In this document: piece after piece, positions 11,650 to 24,400 of the stretch
Numbering within the stretch: the first letter of the stretch is position 1
How the letters are laid out: each line of letters begins with the position of its first letter
Assembly: GCA_963920765.1 (NCBI GenBank)
Contig: OY987247.1
Location: 21,424,471-21,488,470, forward strand
Length of the DNA: 64,000 bases
Source of the DNA: Ulota crispa
Taxonomy: Eukaryota > Streptophyta > Bryopsida > Orthotrichales > Orthotrichaceae
Direction: 5' to 3'
The notes under the pieces: generated by a model
What the model saw: only the letters and a program-made list of their open reading frames with translations
Told to the model about the DNA's origin: nothing
Database searches by the model: none
Program-made: the position numbers and the translations under genes

Positions 11650-13060
11650 AAAGCATGTTTCTGGTACATCCTAGTCAAGACTAGGCACTTATCAAAATTT
11701 ATTAATAGCTCAAAAGGATCTTTGTTGTGGAGCTCATCTATGAGCTTCCTAGATTATTCTGCATTTTTAGAATCATGAATACCCAAGCCTATTGCGAGTC
11801 ATGTAGCTTTTAGTGTCAAGTATGCCTAATTGAGTGATTATAAACTAGATCAATGAACCAATGCTTGTAGAAACTAACAACAGACGTGTACCTCACATTT
11901 GTGTATTAATATGCCTTTACTAGAAGCTTTTTTTATTTGTATTAAAGAACCTAAGTCACTCACATGCATAGTACATTTTTAGCAAGCTCTTAGTTGTATG
12001 AAAAACATGGCAAATCATGCAACTTTTAGCTAGTAATCCAGCCATGCAGAGCTTTTAAGAATGCAGCTAGGTTCATGTTTTATGACATCAAGGACAGCAA
12101 GTAGTTCAAAAAAGGAAGCATGCAACATAAAAAGAATTCATGCAACATAAAAGAAACCTCCACTAAAAGTAAACTGAGTCATAGAGCTCACTTCAAAGGC
12201 AAGAAAATCCAAGTCAAAATTCCCTTAAACCTTAAGTAGGTCTGAGTATATCATCCAGTAATATCATTCAATTTTATTCAAAGTACCAAGCTACATTTTT
12301 TTAGGTCGTGGTAATCCAAACCATTTTGTTATCATGAGCATTTTGCTACATTTGTGTGTCCTGATCTACCTTAAAGACTAGATGAACATCTAAAATGCTC
12401 ATTCAAGCAGCAAAAATTGCACCAATGAAAAATAGGTATAAGCAATTTGTATAACAAAGTAGATTGGACTTTTGAGAAATATGCATAGATAAGCTAAAAA
12501 AACAAAGTTTTTAGGAATAAAAAGAAGTGGTTTTAGAGATAGAAAGTAAAGTGCGTGAAATCACCTGTTTCTCCAAGAGGCTATAGACCTCACTTGTGCC
12601 CATCCCAAACATCCAAACAAACCAATGTTAGATGAGAGGGGATGCAATGGGTGTCTACAGTCTATATTGGTTGTTATCCTCTTCATAAGGAACAAACAAG
12701 TAAAAACAGCACAAATTTTGATTCTTTTAAGCAAACATCACTCCTGCAAAGAACCTGTGTATGTTGGGTAAAAGCCATCATATAAGCAAACAATATCCTC
12801 CTCTCTATGGAACCTAGTCTAGCTCCTTCACCGTAAGCAGTACTCACGCCTTGTCAATCAGAGATGCTACAGTGATCAGCTGTAAGTGCAGACTGATCAT
12901 GCTAAGACTGAACATAAGCAAGTTCAATAGTGTAAGACTGGAGTAGTGTTTAGCATAATCAACAACAGGCGGGTGATTACCATGAATCGAGAGAGACAAT
13001 GGAAAGGTGAGCAATCCTCACATGATCCAATTGTACTCATTGAATGGTATAGAGCTATAA
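11650..13060 (+). repeat. Diverged direct repeat, copy 2
   Basis: Partner of the repeat at 9.5-10.9 kb: CTGGTACATCCTAGTC at 11661, and AAGAGGCTATAGACCTCACT, TGTGCCCATCCCAAAC and AACCAATGTTAGATGAGAGG at 12575-12640. The offset of 2149-2177 bases is collinear. Divergence is visible by eye, so the duplication is old. Nothing codes for protein here. Confidence 0.5.
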
Positions 13061-13874
13061 TTAGCTTGGCCAGCAGTTGTTGCCTGCAACTTTCATAAAA
13101 GTTTTTTTTAAAAAAGAAATTGGCTAAAAGCCCTTGATATCTTCCTTCCTAGTTTTAAATCCAGAGTTGGAGTAGTAGCATTATCCAATGTATTACTAGA
13201 TAGCCGTAACCAGCATATTAAACCGCTTGGTAGTATGAATCCATATTACTAGTAATGCCAGAAAAAGAGCATATTTATTTTAATGATCCATCTCCAAAAT
13301 GTCAAGTCAAATGAACTTTTTCAAAAGAAAAAGTGAGCTCAGGCCAAATTATTAGGATCTAGTTTAAGAACTCATATCATACATAAATGAGAATATATAG
13401 AGCATGATCTTGGAGGATTTATATGATATGGTTAGAACCATTTAAAGAAACCTCATTCATAAAAGACGTTCAAGACTTTTATGTGTACCACATATATCAT
13501 AGATATGTCTACTTGTTGTATTAGGTTAGGATTGGCAGAGTGGTCTTGTATCATGAGAACAAACAAAGTTTTTTAGGCTATTCTACCATCCTTTTTACTC
13601 TTTCTAAGAAGTAATAATTAGTGGGCTTAAAGAGGAATATCCACTATTCTTAGAAGAGTATAAAATAGCAATTTATAGCTATTATTCAAGATCCAATACT
13701 TCTTTGAAAACTAGTACTTGGAAAAGGAATCTTGAAAAAGGACAAACGAAAAAAAGAAAAAACAATCCTCTCTTAACTTGGATTTGCTTTATGGTTGAAT
13801 CCCCTCATAGTGTTTGCAAGGACGCTCAAATATGAAAATGGGATAAAGTAGCAATCCATAATTCAAAAATAAAA

Positions 13875-16800
13875 AGCTATTCCTTGATTGTATATATAAG
13901 CTAACCTCTTTTGTTAAAACTTTTTGTTTTCTTGAATTGAAAACAGGAACTTTGATAAAAAAATAAGGTTAGTACATTATAGCCGTTCTAGATCAAATAA
14001 AACAATTAAGAGGGAACTTTTGGGTTCCTGGCTTGACCGGATTATCATCTAGGAAATTAGGATCAAAACCCATAGATTGGGGATAGGAGGTAGTGTGAAT
14101 AGTACTAGAGAAGTAACTAGAAGTACACTGGGCACTAATTAACCTATCAAATCCTTAAACGGATTCTAGAAACAGTCCTAGTTTTCAATGATTAGGTCCA
14201 ACGGTCCCTTAACCTACCCTAATCATTGTTTTGGGCAGTTAATCACCAACGGTGGGGGTAGGCAGGAACGGCCTTCTCCCTCTGATTCTCATTCTTCCCT
14301 CCCTCCTATTCTCTTCATCTTTCTTTCTCTTCCTTCCCCTCTTGAGAGCTTGTGTGAGGTTGGCTTTGCTATAGTACAAGTGGTAGATCTCGCAAGTTTC
14401 AGTGTCAGGAATGATGGATAGAACCGGACAGAACAAGGTTCCGGCCACTAAGGCCTTTAGAATGGTCCATCCGGACATACCCAAGAACCTTGCTAAGAGA
14501 CAAGCCCTAGAAGAGGACTTGAAGAAGATGGGGTGCTTAGGTTTGATCAAAGTACCCTGGAATTTATAAAGTTATGAGCTAGTGATGGAGTTATTGAAGA
14601 AACCTTCTAGCAAGTGGCATGACACTTTGAGGGCTAGACCAGATAGTTGGAATGCCAAGGTGTGGAGTAAGGTTTACGGGTTTGTCCGAAAAGGCAGTGG
14701 GTTGGCTCCCCGGACTGAGAAGTTCTGTGAGGGAAAGTTTCTTAAGCTCCCTCATGAGAAAAACGGCCATGCTGTTGCAGATTGTAAAATCCAAAGGGAG
14801 AGGAGAGTATTAGAATTCTTGATTCCTATCCTTCTTCCCGAATGCCCTACTGGTCTTACCCGCACCTTTGCCAACACCGTCTTTGGTTTGCTGTCAGGAG
14901 CTTGGCCGGTTAATTGGGCATTAGTATTCCGGGACCTAGTAGCCCTGTTAGTCAAGGCTTTGAATAACACCAAGCCTTCCGAGATTTTGCCCTTCTTCTT
15001 CCATCTTTACTTTTCCTATGAGCTGCTCAAAGATCCAAAGGGCTTAGAGTACAAAAAGGCAAAGGTGATGAAGGATCACAACATTACTCCAGTATCGGAT
15101 CCGGAAGAAGAATCGGAGGAGGAGGAGGAAGAACCAAAAGAGGAAGAACCGGACAACAAGGTACCTTGAGAGGTTCTTGCCAAAGGCAAGGATGCTGCTG
15201 GCCCTTCTAAGGTACCTGGACCTATGACCGTGGAGAAGATGAAACCTAACCTTATATTTGGAATTGTGAAGGATCTGGAGAAGGTTGACCAGACAATTCG
15301 CATGCACCAAGAGCACAACCAAAGCATGTATAGGCTCCTTGGTGGAGCTTCATTGGAAGACATGCTTGTTGAGGTTTAGGGTTTGATTAAGTTCAAAACC
15401 TCCAAGCAAGCAGAGGTGGACAATCTGACCCAACAAGTGAGGGATTTGAAGGGTAAGCTGAAGGAGGAGAGCAAGGGAGACAAGGCAGCTTGCAAGGCCA
15501 ACATGGGGATCGCTCAGCTCATGTGCTTCATCGGCAACCCAGGCAATGTAGTGATGAAGGCAAAGCTTTATGACGCGGAAGTCTTGAAGGAAGGATTGCA
15601 AGTTGGAACCAAGGTGGTTTTGGTAGTGGTGGAGTATGGAGAATTGATGGAAGTGATGCTGATGGAGATGAGGACCATCCCGACGGGTATCAAAGCTCAA
15701 CAGGGTGCGGATGGTGGTTCCGGACAAGTCAAAGAAGCAACCCCCACCCAAAAATCCCCTGTCATTCGATCACCAAAGCCGGCTACACCAAAGGAGCAAG
15801 AGGAAGTGACGACCCCAATATCCAGCCGTCTACTCAGCTAGCTCAATTTGGATGCTAAAAAGGAGAAGTCAGCACCCGGATCTTAAGATCCAAGTTAGGA
15901 TCCCACTACACCGGAAGATCAGGCTTTGAAGCAAGGGCCTAGCCCGATGAAGAGGAAGATTACCACCAAGCGTGCAAAAGGGTCGTTTTCCCCAACCAAA
16001 AGCAAGGCGTCCCCAGTCAAGATTGATCTTCCAAACAACTCTTCAGAGGAGGATACCGCGAGTGATGGAGAGACCGTAGGATCCTCGGATGAGTTTGAGA
16101 TCTCGGATTCATCTAATGACTCGGATCCAAAAGTGGCCAGACTTGCAGCCCAGGGAACCCGGAAGAAGAAAGGTAAGGCTCCTGTCAAGGGTAAGGGCAC
16201 AAGTGGAAGCCGAAGACTGCCAGCACAGAAGGTGGTGTCTACAACTTAGAAGAAGAAGAAGAAGACCTAGTTATTCAATAGTAGTAATAACTGACGAAAC
16301 TAAAGTAAATAGAATAAAGGGAGCAAGCACTAGGAGTAAAACTGTAGTTACTTCCTAGTACAATGCATGTAGCACTCGGATCCAGGATTATAGGATCTCA
16401 GATCCATTTTTTTTAGGATTTATGTGGCTAAAGGAAGGGGACCACTACTTTTTGGTAAAGGGAATGACATCTGTCATTCTGGGGACCACAGCTTTTTAGA
16501 ATGAAACTTTTTGGTTTTCCAATGATTAGTTATTAGAGACATGGTTGAGATTAGTGTCTCAATTCATTTTGTAACTTTGATCTTTCTAATGCAAGCCAAG
16601 CTTTTCTATCTTAGTACTTTGAATTGATCACTTGGGGTGTTGTGTATGGGAATGTAAGTGTTTGAAGAAAAAAAAAGAGAGAAGTGACCCCGGATCCTGT
16701 TTGATCTAGTTTCTAGAGCCAATAGAGAGGTGGTTAGAAAATTGTGTGTACTAAGGGGCAATTTTTGTTTGGGTTTACGATCTGGGTATTCTTGTGAGGG

Positions 16801-17511
16801 ATAGCCAGTCTTAGGTTGGGTGCGTCCGGAGAGCAATCCCAATGCATGCTAGCTGACAGTTGAGAGGTTCCGCTACCACTAGGAGTGATTGTGAGCAAAG
16901 GAGCAAGGATCTTTTAATTATCCGGTTACCATTTCAACACTAGGAAATGTGTCAGGAAGGGTTTGTCATTGTAATATTTTGGAGTTGTAAGGGTTTCCTG
17001 CATAACCTGTCGGTTTGGATTTATGTCCGGATTGGCTGTAAGGGAGTAATTGCACCTTGTTGTCTTTGTGTTCTTTGTTGTGGTTTGATTTAGTGTTACT
17101 TCACTCACTCTAAACTATTGAAGGGTAGGATTTCACATGGCCTTTCTAAATTTCCAATCACAGAACCCTTTGATATAGAGGTTAAACTTCTATTACTTGT
17201 TTTGTGTTTTAGCGACCAGATCTAGAAGAGGTACAAGGAGAGGCCACTCCTTTGTGGTATTCGGATCATTGGTGAGGAAAGGGGAGATAGTTAGGAGTCT
17301 TGCTGGTTGACTAGGGATCTTCTGGTTACTTTTTCTCTTTGTGTGTGGGTTTTGTGTATGTTTGCAAATTACCTTCATGATTTCTTCATCCTGTTTTGGA
17401 CAACTTTAAGGATCTACAAACTAAATCTTTGTGGAATGAAAACAAGTCATCTACTTGGTGTTTTAAGTCTCTTTTAATGCCAACAAGAGGATAAATAATT
17501 TCCTATGCTAT
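13875..17511 (+). repeat. Left arm of 3.6 kb inverted repeat
   Basis: This segment is mirrored at 38589-42223. Positions pair as x + y = 56100 throughout 14188-17511, so there are no indels there. The sum is 56098 at the outer edge because this arm has two extra bases in TATATATA near 13891. Identity stops sharply: 13874 A faces a non-matching base outside, and 17512 C does so inside. Both arms start AGCTATTCC and end CCTATGCTAT. I find no TG...CA ends and no target duplication distinct from the shared GCTAT. About 1.85 kb is a broken reading frame; the last 1.2 kb (16250-17511) looks non-coding. Confidence 0.93.
14411..16249 (+). pseudogene. Gag-like transposable-element protein, six in-frame stops (left arm)
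   Basis: A single frame of about 612 codons starts MMDRTGQNKVPATKAF and runs to KVVSTT at 16246 with no frameshift. Stops lie at 14567 (TAA), 15167 (TGA), 15377 (TAG), 15839 (TAG), 15884 (TAA) and 15896 (TAG). The N-terminal third is a helical globular region (SSKWHDTLRARPDSWNAKVW, ILLPECPTGLTRTFANTVFG). Then come an acidic tract (DPEEESEEEEEEPKEEE), a coiled coil (KQAEVDNLTQQVRDLKGKL), Ser/Asp clusters and a Lys-rich tail (RKKKGKAPVKGKG). That layout resembles gag or nucleic-acid-binding proteins of plant retroelements, but I find no zinc knuckle, protease or polymerase. The family is not identified. Uninterrupted frame with only point stops suggests decay by substitution. Confidence 0.6.
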
Positions 17512-18659
17512 CACATATTCAACATTAGCTTTGACTAAGATCACATCACAAACCTCTATCGTTGCAAACCTGAGTAAAGTTGTCTGCCACCTGTGAGTGC
17601 TCAAACCTCCTCCTTGAGAAGTAAGCGCAAGCACAATTAGGTTTTAATCTCAATTGAGAAGTGAGCTAAGTGTAAAAAAATAGCAAGAGGGTGGATTTGG
17701 TTTGTAGATTTATAATTAAAGATGCCCTCCAAGCAATGGATCTTTTCTAATGGACCTACAATATACAATGATAAGCAAAGAAATAATTGATTTGATATGC
17801 CAGACGTGGCCAGCTATAAGCAAGGCACAAGTAATCAAACCTTGTCATGGGGCTCAACATAAACTTCAACTAGCTGGTAAACGGCCTCCATTCTCTTATG
17901 CTCATGCTGGATTGAGCGTACAATGACTCTACTTTAGGGACAAATAATCACAACGCTCTAATGGACTGGTAGATTAATCCATTTTAGAGACCAGTCTAAG
18001 CTACTACATTGTGACAAATCATCACAACATAAACTGGCTTCAATTGACCATGAACCAAGGATTATTCTAATCCTTGGGTTAGTTATGGATGTCCTTGGAT
18101 GCTGAATGGGTCCTCCTTGTCCGGTCAATAGTGGGAGTATGACAAGTTGTGGGTCCTTGTGGGCACTATGAAACCACTTCTAACTTAGACAAATCCAAAG
18201 ATCTTCACGTGTTTTAGAACAATTGTTAAAATATTTAGTGAAGCCAAGGGAGTGGGTGAGCTTAATTAAGTGGCCCAATTTCCCTTTCCCAAGTCAAAAA
18301 TACTCTAAAATTTGTAAGTCAAACCTGCTAGCCCTGGCAAGGGCAAGGGTCTAGAGCCTAAAGGCAAGGGCTGAGGTCCGGCAGGCCGAGTATTGCAGTC
18401 GGGTATTGCAGCCAGTTATCAACCAAATGTGACGGGCCAGGGGGTCCAACGTCGGGGACTTTTGTGGATCAAAGGACTGAGCTTTGGCCCGAGGGGGACT
18501 AAGCTCTAACTCAAGAGGGACTAGGAGGCAGGGTGCCAGATCAAGGGAATTGAGCGGGTAGAGTGCCGGACTTTGAAATCAAGGGCAGGGTGCCGGACAT
18601 TGGAATTCAAGGGGAGAGGCTAGTGATTGGATTTGAGAGAGACTGAGTGCCAAACTTGG

Positions 18660-19000
18660 AATTTGAGAGACTAAGCTTGTGATTAGGGAATGAGAATGAG
18701 CTATGAATCTAAAGAGACGGGCTATGAGCTCAAGAGATTGAGCTCGCTGGACTCAAATAGAAAATGGGCTGTGAGCTTGAGAGACCGAGCTACTAGACTT
18801 GAATAGAAAATGGCTGTGAGCTCAAGAGACTAAGCTACTAAACTCAACTAGAGATTGGACTGTGAGCTCAACAAAGATTGAGCTTGGCTGGACTCAACTA
18901 GGAAATGGGCTGTGAGCTCAAGAGGGACTAAGCTTGTTAGACTTGACTAGGAAATGGGCTATGAGCTCAAGAGAGACCGAGCTTGCTGGACCTAAAATAG
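18660..19000. repeat. Minisatellite, period about 47 bp
   Basis: The phrase GCTGTGAGCT (or GCTATGAGCT, ACTGTGAGCT) recurs at 18721, 18768, 18813, 18858, 18909 and 18958, followed each time by CAAGAGA..GAGCT and ..CTGGACTCAACTAG. Spacing is 45-51 bases. Confidence 0.75.
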
Positions 19001-20320
19001 AGTGATGAGGCTGTGGACTTCCAAGGAGAAAGGGGCTAATTCCTAGAATATGACAGTGAAGGGGTTGAGGCAGCTGGCTTGAGGAGACTGCGTGCAAGGT
19101 AATGCTACTAGCTGATGGAATTTGTGAGCGAGGCAGGGCCTCAAGCTAATGGGATTGATGAGCGGAATGGTTTCTCAAGTAGTTGCCTCAAGAATCAAGA
19201 CAGCTGGTCAGGCTAAGGCTAAGTTGGAAGGATTCCAAAAGAACTGCTAGGAGGGCTTGGGCTAGCGCAAGAGCTCTGGTAACGACACTGGTAAGCTAAT
19301 AACCTGGAAGGGGCTCCTATTCTAACTACTGATTAACTTGATAGCAAATGGAACTTCTAAGAAGTTTGGAAGAGCGGCATCTCCAGTTGTAATCCAACTT
19401 CCTAGGGGTTAGTATGACCAATACAAAGAGGGGCTCTAAGATGCAAGGAATTGGTGACAAATGCTGGGAGATGGCCTAAAGAAAGGGGGTGATCATATCA
19501 AGTGATGGAAACTCAAAGAGCCATGGGCCCAAGTGATGGTGAGTGACAAGAGTGATAAGTGGCCAAAGAGTGATGACAAGTGGTATTTTGGGAGGAGGTG
19601 GGCCTCCCTTCATACTTTTGAGGGAGGACACCTCGGCCCTCTATCTAGGGGATCCATAGATCCCTTGAAATCTACCTAAAATCTAAGAAAACCCAAAAAT
19701 GGATGAAATCTAGATGAATTCACCATAACTTTTGGAGCATTGCTCCAAACAACTTATAGACAATGGCATTGGTTTCCTTGGACCCAAAATAGCCGGTTTT
19801 GGTTGTTCATATTCCCAATTCCAAGCTATAGGGCTTTAGAAAACTTGAATAAAGGATTAAGGGTGGATGGATGAAAAACTCAGAATTGGGAATTCATCCC
19901 AAATTGAGACATTGACTTCCCAAGGTCTTCCAACTTTGTCGGGGAGCCAAGAAAGACTCCTTGCTTCTCTCAATTGGGCTCCAAATGGATATAATCTTGA
20001 AATTGGACGTTGCGCGCCTTCTTGAAACTAGACGAATGTCGTCATTTGAGGCCTTGCCGCTATTGAAACGCTTTGAAACTTGGAGGATCTACACGAATCT
20101 TTGAGAAACTCTTCTATGAATTTTGGTGGCATTTTATTATCATTCTTCAACCTCCTTTCACCAAGGTTGACTAGTAGCCTATTAGGGTTAATTGTTTGGA
20201 ATCATGTTCTCTGAAAAGTGAAAGGTCTTGGGAACCTTGGGTACAAATGCACCAAATTGATCATGTGACTTAGACTAGGTGATGTGGCCCTTGGCCATGG
20301 CATGGCTAATCTACTCCTAA

Positions 20321-20445
20321 AGTAACCTTCTCTAATCAGGTTAGTGGAGACTTTTGGAGGGGATCCCAAGCCCCAGGTGACTAATCCTAAACTAACCCTT
20401 TCTAATTAGGTTAGTAGAGACTTTTGGAGGGGATCCCAAGCCCCT
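20321..20445. repeat. 62-bp tandem duplication
   Basis: AGGTTAGTGGAGACTTTTGG, then AGGGGATCCCAAGCCCC, appears twice in tandem with a few changes, each preceded by CTAAAGTAACC or CTAAACTAACC. Confidence 0.75.
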
Positions 20446-21419
20446 AACGTGTGTGTTGCTCAAACTAACCAAAAACCTACTAACTCTTACTAATTCACTT
20501 CTGATGACTTACCAAATGGAGTAGGGTAAATGGCGTACCGCTAACCGTTTGCTCTAATTAATCTAAATCAACATAAGTGGCTATTCCACTTATATTGATG
20601 TAACTTCCAAGCTTAGTAAAACAAAAAACGAATTCAGGACTTCTGGTGCTGAATCTGGGACTCACACCACCCCATTATTCAATGTTTTCAAAGACTCTTC
20701 TACACCTAATACTCAAAAGTGGTTTTCCATGAACAAACATTGATTTACAGGCAGTTGCTGTTCGCGAAGGTCCTCTGGCGGTATTCATGATTTTTGTGTC
20801 AATTGATAGTCTTACTTGCTAGTCATGCCTAACTTTGTCAAGTACCCATACTGAAAACTTAGGTAGCTTTTGCAAATTTGGGGGATACACAAAGTTCCTT
20901 TGCATACCTCTATGACGATGTACACGGTGAAAAGTTGATTTGTCATTCTCTTGTTGTTGCACGACCTCCTCATATCTTTTGAAAAATCCCAAACTCCAAT
21001 GTCACTCTATTTTGGAGAAATTTGTATTGTTAATGCTTGCATGAAATTTCAGCCTCAAAAGACAAGAGTGGCACTAATTGGTCTCATGCTACGTTCATCA
21101 ATGGGTTATTCTCTTCTATTTGGCAATACAACTTCTCTAGTAGCATCAGAACTAATAACAAAAGCCATCACAACTATACTGCAAAATGTTATTCTTTGGA
21201 AGAGTACACTTGATGACTTTGAAGACTTTTTGTAACACAAAAAATGACATTCATGACATTCTAGAAACCATCATTGCAATGCCGCATATAACAATGAAAA
21301 GATGCATCAATGGAAGGAATTTAATTCACATTGAACAATGATCTTTGCTAAAAAACACATTCATTTGTATATTCATATGTGTGGAGCCTCTACCTTCTAA
21401 AGTTATCCATGAGCTTTAT

Positions 21420-24400
21420 ATTGTCTAATACAAACCCATGTATCATTTTCATAAAACTTAATGTCAATTTTCTTTGAGTTCTTGTATCTTTGATAATTTT
21501 GCCATTAACAAAGGGCTCCTCTTCAACATCCTAGGCTCTATCACAAATTGGAGTATATTGAGAAAGGTTCGCAATGAGGAACCTAACTGACTCTTTGCGC
21601 ATGTACGCATTGGCCATACTCCCTTTAAGTTTTGACTTATTTCTTACAAATCCTTTCAATCCCTTCATGTACCATTCAATTGGATACATCCATCTTGTTT
21701 GAACAAGGTCACACAAAAAAATCTCCTCCACCAAATGGATTTGGAAATGTAACATAACCACAAAAATGGAAGGGAGAAACTCCTTATCTAATGCACATAT
21801 TGTTTCAGCTACTTTTTTTAACATTTGACTTTTTCTCTTGGTGTCTATAACTTCAACACAAGTTTTTTGGAACAACCTGCTCAATCGCATCATTGCTCCT
21901 ACTACTTTTGGTGTGCCAACATTTCTTAAACATACAGGCAACACTTGTTGCATCAAAATGTGGAAATCATGGGTCTTAAGTCTTGAAAGCTTACCATCAT
22001 GAATTTTTTGTTTCAAAGAGCCCACATAATTTTTTGGAAATTTAGACTCCTTAAAGTGGTGAAAAATTCCTCTTTGTCTTTTTTGCTAAGAATATAGGGA
22101 GTGTCGGGCATGAAAAAAGTTTGACCGTATGCATTGGGTTGCAAATGCAAGTCAAGGAGTATAACTCTGGAGTGCCTGTCCTCCCTTGACTTGACGTTAT
22201 CAATCTCACCAAGAAGGGTTCAAATAATATTCTTGCATACATTCTTTTTCATGTGCATTGGATCTAGGAGGTGGCGCACCTTGAGTTTTTGTCAAAAAAC
22301 AAACAATTCATAAAAACATTACAAGCAAAAGTTATTCCTAAAAATTATTACCCATTTTTTCATCTTTGTCATCTTAACAATACTAGCATTCAAAGGCCCT
22401 CCTAGGCAGGGCTTATAAACATTCTAGTAATGGCATTGGGTTAGGCTAGCAGCTTTCAATGTAGTTTCCTTTACCACACTAAGCTTGGTAGAACCGGTTA
22501 CTTAGGCTATTAAATAATTAACAACCCCTTTCCACATAAGCTCATTATGGCACATGAACAAAACTAAATGCGCAATGCCATGTCTAATATTCCCTCACCC
22601 CTACAAAGGTTTTATTTTAGTAAAAGTTGTTTAAAGTGAACACCATTAGATCTAGAAACTAGTAGTACATAAATTGACAAATTTCTAGTCCTATGAGAAC
22701 AAAGAGGTCAACGCCAAACACATTTGCTACATGGAAAATTATGAAATTCAAGAAACTCATGAAGTTTACCTACAAAAAAAACATTAGAGATTGTTTTCCA
22801 ATGGCAATTGAAGCAAACCAATAAATAGCTATCTTTAAATAACCAATTCTCCACTATTGTGTCAATGGTTTCTTTCACTTCCAAGCATTTCTTGGGAAGA
22901 ATCCCTACCAATAGTAATTAAGGGAGTGGTACTGCCTTACCAAGCCACCATGTCCATTGTCTCTGCCAAATTATCATTGTTTTGCTTGCAAATGTTAGGA
23001 GTGGTCCAATACTTTGTAGTTCTAAGACAAGTGAAATGATTCTATTAACATACTAGTTTGATTCCACATAACACGGTGCTACCAAAATGCCATGCTTATT
23101 ACTCACCTTTATTTATGCAATACAATCCTCACAAATGCTATAATTACTGCTTCATGTTCAATAAGAAAGCAATAAATATAGCACATGTACATATTAACCT
23201 CCGCCCAAGTAAAGGCAAGGGAAAAGTTTGAGTACTGTTTAGTTCTTTGAAATCTCAAGCACGATTGTATTACTAAACACCAATTTTGACAATTTCCTCT
23301 ATTATATCTTCAATTTAGTTTTTGGGTAAATTCTAGAGCAATTCATAACATGACTTTGTAAGATACAAAGGGTATTTCCTCATGTGAACCACATTTGAAC
23401 TTCCTATTGGTTCTTCTTGTGCTTTGATCTACCTTCTATGGCTGTTAATGCTGTAAGCTTTTTTGAAAAATCTCAAGTCTAGCTACTCATAGCATAATGA
23501 GTACATGCAAAGTTTCCAACTTTGTACACTTAATTCTTCTTCAAGACAATACAAATTCTAAGGAAAAAATTCTTTTAGTTACAACACAATTCCCTTACTT
23601 CACATAAGCTATAAGCTTGTATTCTCTTTAAGTTTACATGAGCCCAAGAACGTAAACCTTATACATAAAACTACTTCAAGAATATTGATTAATGCGGATA
23701 GTATATTCAAGATTGAAGTCAACATAACCTTCTCGCAAATTGATCAACATTTTACTATTATCAAAATTTGATTGTCACCTACTCCCTCTATCCCAATATA
23801 AAGCTCCAAATTAGGCATAGTTCTTGTCCCACTAAAAAGCTCCCTTTGACTAATTTCAATTGCTGAGAAAGTGTTTGCCATGTCCAATGATTTCATGGAG
23901 GTAAGTTAAACACTTGAAGAGCATTCCTCTCCTAAACAAGCTTGGCCTTGCTCATAAGAAGTACCATTGTTGCTACTAATCTTTAAATCATCAATAATGA
24001 GGATCTAGCAACATGTACAAATATGGTAGTTCTTGCATGGAATTTAGGTGCCCAAACGGCAACATCAAAGCTGGAGATTTTGCACACATTTGGTAAATGG
24101 TATATTGATTCTAGAACTCATGTGTCATTACTACAAAGACTAAAATAATGAGGAGCCGGTAGCCTTCACAAACTATGCACAAATGTGGTACTTTTTGCAT
24201 GGAATTTGGCTGTCTAAAAAGCAACATAAAAACTTGCAATTTAGCACATATTTGGTAGGTGATCTATTGATACTAGAATGCATTTGTTACTAGCATAATG
24301 ACAAAAAATACAATTAATCCCTCATGGAGAAGTTTTTGGAGCTTTGTAATGGGACAAAGGGATTAATGCTTAATTTGAATTATATTTTCTTGTAAGAAGT

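Larger units (their letters stand above)
9251..13874. other. Non-coding AT-rich stretch
   Basis: No gene is supported over these 4.6 kb. Short poly-A/T runs and scattered stops dominate. The only structure seen is a diverged direct duplication, listed separately. Confidence 0.5.
17512..20900. other. Non-coding, partly GC-rich repeat stretch
   Basis: No gene is supported. From about 18.3 to 19.6 kb the composition becomes GC-rich, with phrases like GGGTGCCGGAC and GACTGAGC repeated. A 47-bp minisatellite and a 62-bp duplication inside are listed separately. Confidence 0.5.
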
